Under the pieces are notes generated by a model. That model had not been told where the DNA came from and ran no database searches. It saw only the letters and a program-made list of their open reading frames with translations. Below, piece by piece: positions 1-7,913 of a DNA stretch of 7,913 nt; the stretch's first letter is position 1, and each line of letters opens with the position of its first letter. The DNA is from Burkholderiaceae bacterium. GTDB lineage: Bacteria; Pseudomonadota; Gammaproteobacteria; Burkholderiales; Burkholderiaceae_C. The position numbers and the translations under genes are program-made. Where the stretch lies: the NCBI GenBank assembly GCA_031256125.1, contig JAIRRE010000024.1, positions 1 through 7,913 on the forward strand, read 5' to 3'.

Positions 1-261
1 GGCGGCGCTCATGATGCGGCCCGCGCCAATTGCACCGGCTTGGAGGTTGGCCAGAAACTGGGCTTCCCACTGTGCGCGCAGTTCCGGTTTTTCCGCCGAC
101 GCCAGCGCCCGAGCGACCCGGCCAAAGAGCTGATCGCGCGAAGTTTCGCCTTCTTTAAGATATTTTTCAGCCAACACGTCGCGGCTGATGGGCTGATCGG
201 GCAGCGGCGCGGAAGCGGCGGGTAAAGGAGAACCGTTGGTGGGCAGGGAATCGCGTTTCAT
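1..261 (-). CDS. nrdJ: Adenosylcobalamin-dependent (class II) ribonucleoside-diphosphate reductase, N-terminal fragment
   Basis: This is the start of a gene that leaves the window on the left. Read on the minus strand from the ATG at 261-259, it gives 87 residues without a stop, beginning MKRDSLPTNG and ending AGAIGAGRIMSAA. The stretch QPISRDVLAEKYLKEGE (about residues 23-39), then RVARALA and the closing GRIMSAA, resemble the N-terminal region of B12-dependent ribonucleotide reductases of betaproteobacteria. That family reduces ribonucleotides to deoxyribonucleotides in the cytoplasm with adenosylcobalamin, independently of oxygen. The catalytic barrel, radical-site cysteines and C-terminal cysteines lie outside the window, so class II rather than class I is a judgement from N-terminal similarity. 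The first ~20 residues are low-complexity and probably disordered. No Shine-Dalgarno is visible: the leader just before the ATG is pyrimidine-rich. The frame is open upstream to another ATG at 411-409, so the start is uncertain. Confidence 0.72.
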   Translation of the reverse strand, partial: MKRDSLPTNGSPLPAASAPLPDQPISRDVLAEKYLKEGETSRDQLFGRVARALASAEKPELRAQWEAQFLANLQAGAIGAGRIMSAA

Positions 262-409
262 GGGAGGGTGGAAGGCACCGTCGTTGTATTTTCGGGAGTC
301 GGACAAGCGCTGCGAAAGCAGGCTCAAAGATTGAATTATTACCCCCGCGGTTGACCTGCCTGAAGCTAAAATTTCTCCCTTAGCCTCAACCAGCCTCTGG
401 ACAGATACC
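262..409. promoter_or_regulatory. Divergent intergenic region between nrdJ and the exported-protein gene
   Basis: The 148-bp spacer should hold promoters for both outward-facing genes. Its only AT-rich patches are 331-340 (TTGAATTATT) and 367-374 (TAAAATTT). TAAAAT at 367-372 could be a -10 box for the plus-strand gene, 38 bp before its ATG, but no -35 lies at the right distance: TTGACC at 351-356 is only 10 bp away. On the minus strand, TAATAA (complement of 336-341) has a poor -35 (TTCAGG, complement of 359-364) at 17 bp. An imperfect inverted repeat, 318-327 against 351-359, encloses the first AT-rich patch. I see no cobalamin riboswitch and no recognisable NrdR box, although either could be expected near a B12-dependent reductase gene. 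The promoter assignments are guesses. Confidence 0.35.
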
Positions 410-859
410 ATGAATCGCTGCGCCCCACCCGGTCACCCTGCTTTCCCCACATCTTCCGCCGGACGGCGGGCGGCATTGCGGTGGCTGCTGGCCGTAACGG
501 GCGTGGCGGTTTTCACGCTGGCGGCTGCTCCGGCACATGCCGGATTGCGCATGTTCCCGGTGGGTACCCGGCGCGGCGAGATCACTTTCAGCAATCCGCC
601 GCAAGTGCAACTGCACGGCAACACCGAGCAACTCAGTTCCGGCACCCGCATTCACGACGCCAACAACCGGCTAGTGTTCGCCAACACCCTTAAAGGCCAG
701 ACCTTCGTCGTCAACTACGTGCGCGACGGCAACCGGACGATCCGCGAGATATGGATTCTTACGCCCGGCGAAATTCAGGAAAAGCTCCCGCTTACTCAAG
801 ACAATCTAAACCGGATCCAGCAGTCGCAAAACATCGTTCCGCCCAGTATGCCGAATTAA
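410..859 (+). CDS. Small exported protein of unknown function
   Basis: The gene encodes 149 residues that I cannot assign to a named family. The N-terminus looks like a Sec signal peptide: an unusually long n-region with arginines at 19, 20 and 24, a hydrophobic core at about residues 25-40 (LLAVTGVAVFTLAAA), and an AHA|G cleavage site after residue 44. The predicted mature protein is about 105 residues, rich in Asn, Gln, Arg and Thr, with no cysteine, and probably beta-rich. It is likely periplasmic, with no lipobox. Similar short proteins with a RMFPVGTRRGEITF-like opening occur in Burkholderiales as hypothetical proteins (from memory, unverified). The ATG at 410 has only a weak GGA at 399-401 in front. 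A TTG at 476 would shorten the n-region to a more typical length. The gene is divergent from nrdJ and lies 75 bp before miaB, with a terminator-like hairpin between. Confidence 0.75.
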   Translation: MNRCAPPGHPAFPTSSAGRRAALRWLLAVTGVAVFTLAAAPAHAGLRMFPVGTRRGEITFSNPPQVQLHGNTEQLSSGTRIHDANNRLVFANTLKGQTFVVNYVRDGNRTIREIWILTPGEIQEKLPLTQDNLNRIQQSQNIVPPSMPN

Positions 860-906
860 GGCAACGCCAGTCGGCCTGGTTGCATCAGTCCCGCCGTCGA
901 GCGCGC

Positions 907-931
907 AAGGCTCAACGGCCTTCTTTTTTTT
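907..931 (+). terminator. Possible intrinsic terminator abutting the miaB start
   Basis: AAGGC at 907-911 pairs with GCCTT at 918-922 around a 6-nt loop, followed by C and eight T at 924-931. This is the layout of a Rho-independent terminator for the exported-protein gene ending at 859. The stem is only 5 bp, so strength is doubtful. The T-run ends three bases before the miaB ATG, where a ribosome binding site would normally be. A competing, mismatched stem is possible between 895-901 and 911-917, which would break the terminator stem. Confidence 0.42.
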
Positions 932-934
932 GCC

Positions 935-2287
935 ATGTCTCGCAAAGTCTTTATTAAAACCTTCGGCTGCCAGATGAACGAGTACGACTCGGCCAAGATG
1001 TCCGACGTGCTGGCCGTCGCCGGAGGCTACGAGCCGACCGATGACCCCGAACAGGCCGATCTGATTCTGTTCAACACCTGCTCGGTGCGCGAGAAAGCGC
1101 AGGAGAAGGTGTTTTCCGATCTGGGCCGCGTCAAGCACCTCAAGCGCAAAGGCGCGCTGATCGGCGTGGGCGGGTGCGTGGCCAGCCAGGAAGGCGAGGA
1201 AATCATCCGCCGCGCGCCGTACGTCGATTTGGTGTTCGGCCCGCAGACGCTGCACCGCCTGCCCGACATGCTGGCCGAGCGCCAGCGGCAAGGTCAGCCG
1301 CAGGTGGATATCAGTTTCCCGGAAATCGAAAAGTTCGACCGCCTGCCTCCCGCGCGGGTGCAAGGGCCTTGTGCCTTTGTCTCGATCATGGAAGGGTGCT
1401 CCAAATACTGTAGCTACTGCGTGGTGCCCTATACGCGCGGCGAGGAAGTCAGCCGCCCGTTCGAGGACGTGCTGACCGAAGTGGCGGGACTGGCCGCGCA
1501 GGGCGTGAAAGAGGTTACCCTGCTGGGGCAGAACGTCAACGCCTACCGGGGCCGGATGGGCGATAGCGCCGACATCGCCGACCTGGCGCTGCTGATCGAG
1601 TACGTGGCCGAAATCCCCGGCATCGAGCGCATCCGCTACACCACCAGCCACCCCAACGAATTCACGCCGCGTCTGATCGAAGCGTATGCCCGCGCGCCCA
1701 AGCTGGCGGCGCACCTGCATTTGCCGGTGCAGCACGGCAGCGACCGCATACTGGCAGCGATGAAGCGCGGCTATACGGCGCTGGAATACAAGGCCATCGT
1801 GCGCAAACTGCGCGCCGCGCGGCCCGGCATCAGCCTGTCGAGCGACTTCATCGTCGGCTTTCCCGGCGAAACGGAGGACGATTTCGCGCGCCTGATGAAG
1901 CTGATCGAGGATGTGGGCTACGACGCCTCGTTCAGCTTCATTTACAGCCCGCGCCCCGGCACCCCGGCAGCGGGCCTAGCCGACGATACGCCGCACGCGA
2001 CCAAACTGGCGCGCCTGCAAACGCTGCAAGCGGCGCTGGAAGAAAACGTCCGCGCCATCGGCCAAAGCCGCGTCGGCACGGTGCAGCGCATTCTGGTCGA
2101 AGGCCCTTCGCGCCGCGACCCGCAGGAATTGATGGGCCGCACCGAATGCAACCGCATCGTCAATTTCGCGGGCGGCCCCAACGCCGCGCGCCTCATCGGC
2201 CAAATGCTCGATGTGCGCATCACCGAGGCGCTGCCGCATTCGCTGCGGGGTAGCGCGGTGACCGAACCGCCGGCCGAGGCGGCCTGA
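935..2287 (+). CDS. miaB: tRNA-2-methylthio-N6-dimethylallyladenosine synthase (MiaB)
   Basis: The 450-residue protein is a complete MiaB. This cytoplasmic radical-SAM methylthiotransferase adds a methylthio group to i6A37 next to the anticodon of tRNAs reading UNN codons, acting after MiaA. The N-terminal UPF0004/MTTase domain carries the three cluster cysteines C12 ([11 protein letters not shown]), C49 (NTCSVRE) and C81 (GGCVASQ). The radical-SAM domain has the CxxxCxxC motif at C155, C159 and C162 ([10 protein letters not shown]). [27 protein letters not shown] and [10 protein letters not shown] follow as expected for the family. A TRAM domain for RNA binding occupies about residues 379-442. 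All cluster ligands are present, so the enzyme should be functional. The ATG at 935 is chosen because [19 protein letters not shown] matches the usual family N-terminus; no Shine-Dalgarno is visible, only a T-run. phoH/ybeZ and ybeY, often found downstream of miaB, are absent here. Confidence 0.97.
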   Translation: MSRKVFIKTFGCQMNEYDSAKMSDVLAVAGGYEPTDDPEQADLILFNTCSVREKAQEKVFSDLGRVKHLKRKGALIGVGGCVASQEGEEIIRRAPYVDLVFGPQTLHRLPDMLAERQRQGQPQVDISFPEIEKFDRLPPARVQGPCAFVSIMEGCSKYCSYCVVPYTRGEEVSRPFEDVLTEVAGLAAQGVKEVTLLGQNVNAYRGRMGDSADIADLALLIEYVAEIPGIERIRYTTSHPNEFTPRLIEAYARAPKLAAHLHLPVQHGSDRILAAMKRGYTALEYKAIVRKLRAARPGISLSSDFIVGFPGETEDDFARLMKLIEDVGYDASFSFIYSPRPGTPAAGLADDTPHATKLARLQTLQAALEENVRAIGQSRVGTVQRILVEGPSRRDPQELMGRTECNRIVNFAGGPNAARLIGQMLDVRITEALPHSLRGSAVTEPPAEAA

Positions 2288-2411
2288 CCCGCCCGCAGTC
2301 CTAAAAGCTGCTCAGCCAACTTTTGTGGTGCTGTAGGCAGGCAGTAGAGGGTTGTCGGCAGCACGCTATTCGGTAACAATGCCCACTTTTGTTTTCCCCG
2401 GATGACACACC

Positions 2412-3842
2412 TTGTCGAACGTATCTGATGCCGCCGCAACCGGTGCCGCACCACCGCAGCGCGCGCCACAGTCCACTGATCCGACCGTGTTCATGCCGTC
2501 TCAGCGCCCGCTATGGAGAGCCTTTCTGGCTTTTCTCGGTCCGCTGCTGTTGACCAACATTCTGCAATCGCTCTCGGGTACCCTGAACAACGTTTATCTG
2601 GGGCAGATGATCGGGGTGAAGGCACTGGCGGCGGTGACGGGATTTTTCCCCATATTGTTTTTTTGCGTTGCTTTCGCCATCGGGCTGGGGGCGGGCGCAT
2701 CGGTACTGATCGGACAAGCTTGGGGCGCGCGTGAGACAAACGCGGCGCGCGAGGTGGCGGGCAGCACGCTGGCGCTGGGCACTTTGCTGGGACTGGTGGT
2801 GGCGGTGCTGGGCGGTATGTTTGCCGTGCCGATGATGCGCGCGCTGGGCACGCCGCCGGATATTCTGGAAAATGCCACGCGCGTGGCGCGCATTGGCCTG
2901 GTGGCGATGCCCCTGGTGTTCATTGCCATCATGTTCGGCTCCATGCTGCGTGGCGTGGGCGATACCGTCTCGCCGCTATTCATGGGAATCATTACCACCG
3001 TTCTCGGGTTGATACTGACGCCCGCGCTGATTCGCGGCTGGTGGGGTTTGCCGCGCATGGGTGTGACCAGCGCCGTGTGGGGCGGGGTGGCGGCGTTCAT
3101 GATTGCGTTGGTGTGGCTGGTGCTGCACTTGCAGCGCAAGAACAGTCCGCTCAAGCTCGACCTGGAATTTCTGCACCATTTGCACCTGAATCCGCGTTTG
3201 CTCAAAAACGTGCTGCGCATAGGCATCCCCACCGGGGTACAAATGATCGTGGTGTCGAGCACAGAACTGATACTGGTGCGGCTGGTCAACCGCTACGGCT
3301 CGGATGCCACGGCGGCGTACGGCGCGGTCAATCAGGTGGTCAACTATGTGCAAATGCCGGCCGTCTCGATTGCCATTACCGCATCCATTCTGGGAGCGCA
3401 GGCCATCGGCGCCGGGCGCGTAGACCGGCTCTCGGCGATCACGCGCACGGCCATGCTGATGAATCTGCTGCTGACCGGCTTGCTGGCGGTGCTGGGCTAC
3501 TTGCTCTCGCGGCAACTGATGGGTTTTTTCATCACCAGCGCTCCGGTGGTCGAAACAGCGCAGACGCTGCTGCACATCATGCTGTGGAGCCTGGTAATTT
3601 TCGGCATGGCCGCGGCGCTATCGGGCATCATGCGCGCCAGCGGCACGGTATGGGTGCCGATGGGGATTTCTGCCGGCTGCATTGCACTGGTGGAATTGCC
3701 CACGGCGGTGATTGCCAGCCACTACTTGGGCTTGAGCGGCGTGTGGGTCGGGTACCCGGTGGCCTTTTGCGCCATGCTGCTGCTGCAAGTAGCCTACTAT
3801 CAGGGCGTTTGGCGCAAGCGGTCGATCAAGCGGATGATTTGA
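2412..3842 (+). CDS. MATE-family multidrug/cation antiporter
   Basis: The protein has 476 residues from the TTG at 2412 and is a polytopic inner-membrane transporter of the MATE (NorM-like) family. These export cationic drugs or metabolites in exchange for Na+ or H+. Hydrophobic segments fall into two homologous halves of about six helices. The first half starts near residue 34 (LWRAFLAFLGPLLLTNILQ) and includes NNVYLGQMIG and GLGAGASVLIGQAWGA. The second starts near residue 270 (RIGIPTGVQMIVVSSTELIL) and includes YGAVNQVVNYVQMP and SILGAQAIGAG. Length is typical for the family, and both halves are intact. The substrate cannot be told from sequence. The start is uncertain: TTG 2412 has a weak GGA at 2400-2402 in front and adds 27 Ala/Pro-rich residues, whereas ATG at 2493 (MPSQRPLWRAFL) begins just before the first helix. 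A possible terminator follows the stop. Confidence 0.92.
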   Translation: MSNVSDAAATGAAPPQRAPQSTDPTVFMPSQRPLWRAFLAFLGPLLLTNILQSLSGTLNNVYLGQMIGVKALAAVTGFFPILFFCVAFAIGLGAGASVLIGQAWGARETNAAREVAGSTLALGTLLGLVVAVLGGMFAVPMMRALGTPPDILENATRVARIGLVAMPLVFIAIMFGSMLRGVGDTVSPLFMGIITTVLGLILTPALIRGWWGLPRMGVTSAVWGGVAAFMIALVWLVLHLQRKNSPLKLDLEFLHHLHLNPRLLKNVLRIGIPTGVQMIVVSSTELILVRLVNRYGSDATAAYGAVNQVVNYVQMPAVSIAITASILGAQAIGAGRVDRLSAITRTAMLMNLLLTGLLAVLGYLLSRQLMGFFITSAPVVETAQTLLHIMLWSLVIFGMAAALSGIMRASGTVWVPMGISAGCIALVELPTAVIASHYLGLSGVWVGYPVAFCAMLLLQVAYYQGVWRKRSIKRMI

Positions 3843-3853
3843 GCAGACGCTGA

Positions 3854-3884
3854 CAAGCCCCGCATCCAGGCTTGAGGTGTTTTT
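3854..3884 (+). terminator. Possible terminator after the MATE gene
   Basis: CAAGCC at 3854-3859 pairs perfectly with GGCTTG at 3869-3874 around a 9-nt loop. Five T follow at 3880-3884, separated from the stem by AGGTG. The 5-nt gap between stem and T-run weakens the call. It lies 12 bp after the MATE stop codon and fits the boundary between that gene and the tkt-gap unit. Confidence 0.4.
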
Positions 3885-3930
3885 CGCTTCGCTGCCAATG
3901 CTCTCGCGATACCGCTCCCCTTAAAGCGGA

Positions 3931-3948
3931 ACTGAATCTGACTTCAGT
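3931..3948. repeat. Perfect inverted repeat upstream of tkt
   Basis: ACTGAA at 3931-3936 and TTCAGT at 3943-3948 form a perfect 6-bp dyad with a 6-bp spacer. A second short dyad, CCGCT at 3912-3916 with AGCGG at 3925-3929, lies just upstream. The 3931-3948 dyad is centred about 51 bp before the candidate -10 box at 3991, a distance that suits a transcription-factor site. I cannot assign it to a named regulator. Confidence 0.35.
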
Positions 3949-3990
3949 AACTTTGATACAGCATCTCCGCGCGCGGGCGTGTGTGCGGGC

Positions 3991-3996
3991 GATAAT
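3991..3996 (+). promoter_or_regulatory. Candidate -10 box for tkt-gap
   Basis: GATAAT at 3991-3996 matches five of six bases of the TATAAT consensus in an otherwise GC-rich stretch, 36 bp before the preferred tkt ATG at 4033. No good -35 is seen: the region 17 bp upstream is GC-rich, and the best TTGATA (3953-3958) is 32 bp away. A promoter here would therefore need an activator or be weak. If real, transcription starts near 4003, which rules out the upstream GTG at 3979 as the translation start. Confidence 0.35.
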
Positions 3997-4032
3997 TCTT
4001 CACCCTCCGCCTTTCCATCTACGACAAGTCCC

Positions 4033-7091
<3,059 letters not shown>

Positions 7092-7096
7092 TTGGC

Positions 7097-7913
7097 TTAC
7101 GTTCCCGGCAATTTGTAATCGCGCAATTGCTCGCGCAGGCGGGCTTTGAGCATCTTGCCGGTGGCTCCAATGGGGATTTCATCGACGAACAGCACGTCGT
7201 CGGGAACTTGCCATTTGGCCACCCGGCCTTCGTAGAACGCCAATAACTCCTCGCGCGTGACTTCTTGGCCCGGGCGCAGCGTCACGGCCACCACGGGCCG
7301 CTCGTCCCACTTGGGGTGCTTGACGCCGATGCACGCGGCCAGCGCTACCGCCGGGTGGGCCATGGCGACGTTTTCGATTTGGATCGAGCTGATCCATTCG
7401 CCGCCGGACTTGATCACGTCCTTGCTGCGGTCGGTAATGTGCATGAAGCCGTCCGGGTCGATGGTGACCACGTCGCCGGTGGGAAACCACCCGTCCTGGT
7501 CTAGGGGATTGTTGTCTTCAGCCAAAAAGTAACGGTTCAGTACCCAGTGGCCTTTGACGTAGAGATCACCCGGGGTCACGCCGTCCCAAGGCAGTTCCTG
7601 ACCGTTGCCGCCGACGATCTTCATGTCGATGCCAAATAGCGCGCGCCCTTGTTTGGCCAGGAACGGCGCTTGTTCTGCTTCCGGCAGCGCCAGATGTTTG
7701 TGCTTGAGCGTGGCGGCGGTGCCGACTGGACTGGTCTCGGTCATGCCCCACAGCGGCTTGGCGTTAACTCCCAAGTCCTTGCGGAAGGCGTGCAGCAGCG
7801 CCGGCGGGGCAGTGGCGCCGCCGATGATGGCGCTTTTGAGCGTGGAAAATTTCAACCGGCTGTTTTGCACGTACGTGAGCAGCATCTGGAATACCGTCGG
7901 CACGCCCGCCGCC
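7097..7913 (-). CDS. Acyl-CoA synthetase (AMP-binding, AlkK/DmdB-like fatty-acid--CoA ligase), C-terminal part
   Basis: The gene enters from the right edge on the minus strand and ends at TAA 7099-7097, showing the last 271 residues of what should be roughly 540. It is an adenylate-forming ligase that activates a carboxylic acid with ATP and then loads it on CoA. Visible motifs, in protein order: GVPTVFQ at the edge, IIGGA, the YGxTE-type motif WGMTETSP (about 7727-7750), GWFPTGD (about 7472-7492), the hinge ITDRSKDVIKSGGEWISS, and the C-terminal A10 motif GATGKMLK with the catalytic lysine codon at 7154-7156. The overall pattern resembles medium/long-chain fatty-acid or 3-methylmercaptopropionate CoA ligases of Burkholderiales. 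The true substrate cannot be read from this part. The N-terminal P-loop and substrate pocket lie outside the window. The stop is only 5 bp from the convergent gap stop. Confidence 0.93.
   Translation of the reverse strand, partial: AAGVPTVFQMLLTYVQNSRLKFSTLKSAIIGGATAPPALLHAFRKDLGVNAKPLWGMTETSPVGTAATLKHKHLALPEAEQAPFLAKQGRALFGIDMKIVGGNGQELPWDGVTPGDLYVKGHWVLNRYFLAEDNNPLDQDGWFPTGDVVTIDPDGFMHITDRSKDVIKSGGEWISSIQIENVAMAHPAVALAACIGVKHPKWDERPVVAVTLRPGQEVTREELLAFYEGRVAKWQVPDDVLFVDEIPIGATGKMLKARLREQLRDYKLPGT

Noticed and set aside
262..409. Cobalamin riboswitch upstream of the B12-dependent reductase
   Set aside because: The spacer is only 148 bp and I see no B12-box-like conserved segment or multi-stem architecture.
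466..475. Possible twin-arginine (Tat) signal in the exported protein (RR at residues 19-20)
   Set aside because: The residues around the arginine pair (SAGRRAALRW) do not fit the S/T-R-R-x-F-L-K pattern; a Sec signal explains it better.
806..1735. 309-codon open frame on the minus strand opposite miaB
   Set aside because: It lies antisense to a clearly conserved MiaB and is His/Ala/Arg-rich in the way expected from a high-GC shadow frame. No recognisable domain.
2303..2324. Terminator after miaB (AAAAG at 2303-2307, CTTTT at 2320-2324)
   Set aside because: The outer arms are A/T pairs, the inner stem is three base pairs with an asymmetric bulge, and only four T follow. Too weak to call.
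2328..2364. Inverted repeat GTGCTG / CAGCAC downstream of miaB
   Set aside because: Six-bp arms separated by 25 bases with no T-run or promoter context; readily expected by chance.
3041..3853. 270-codon open frame on the plus strand overlapping the MATE gene
   Set aside because: Out of frame with a well-recognised membrane transporter; Arg/His/Gly-rich translation without membrane segments or motifs.
3979..4032. GTG at 3979 as the transketolase start
   Set aside because: It adds 18 residues absent from the usual family N-terminus and overlaps a candidate -10 box. Starting at 4033 gives residue numbers matching E. coli TktA.

Overview
The window reads as an ordinary housekeeping stretch of a high-GC betaproteobacterial chromosome, most likely Burkholderiales. 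This rests on GC-rich codon use, the family look of the acyl-CoA ligase and MATE proteins, and a gene set of B12-dependent ribonucleotide reductase, MiaB, Tkt and Gap. The taxonomic call comes from remembered protein families, not from a search. I see no tRNA, rRNA, CRISPR array, insertion sequence, phage or plasmid gene, and no clear undescribed system.

Layout. Positions 1-261 (minus) hold the first 87 codons of a class II ribonucleotide reductase that runs off the left edge. A 148-bp divergent spacer separates it from a small exported protein of unknown function (410-859, plus). miaB follows (935-2287), starting directly after a hairpin plus T-run. A 124-bp spacer leads to a MATE-family efflux transporter (2412-3842). 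A 190-bp spacer carries a possible terminator, two small inverted repeats and a candidate -10 box. It precedes transketolase (4033-6054), which is followed 35 bp later by glyceraldehyde-3-phosphate dehydrogenase (6090-7091), evidently a co-transcribed pair. A convergent acyl-CoA synthetase gene (7097 to beyond 7913, minus) ends only 5 bp from the gap stop codon and runs off the right edge.

How the genes work together. Tkt and Gap share central carbon metabolism: Tkt makes and uses glyceraldehyde 3-phosphate in the pentose phosphate (or Calvin) pathway, and Gap oxidises it. The other genes look like neighbours rather than partners: deoxyribonucleotide synthesis, tRNA modification, drug or cation efflux and fatty-acid activation.

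The points worth a second look are small: ambiguous starts (nrdJ, MATE gene, tkt), terminator-like hairpins touching the starts or stops of miaB, tkt and gap, an imperfect palindrome in the divergent spacer, and a 5-bp convergent junction.
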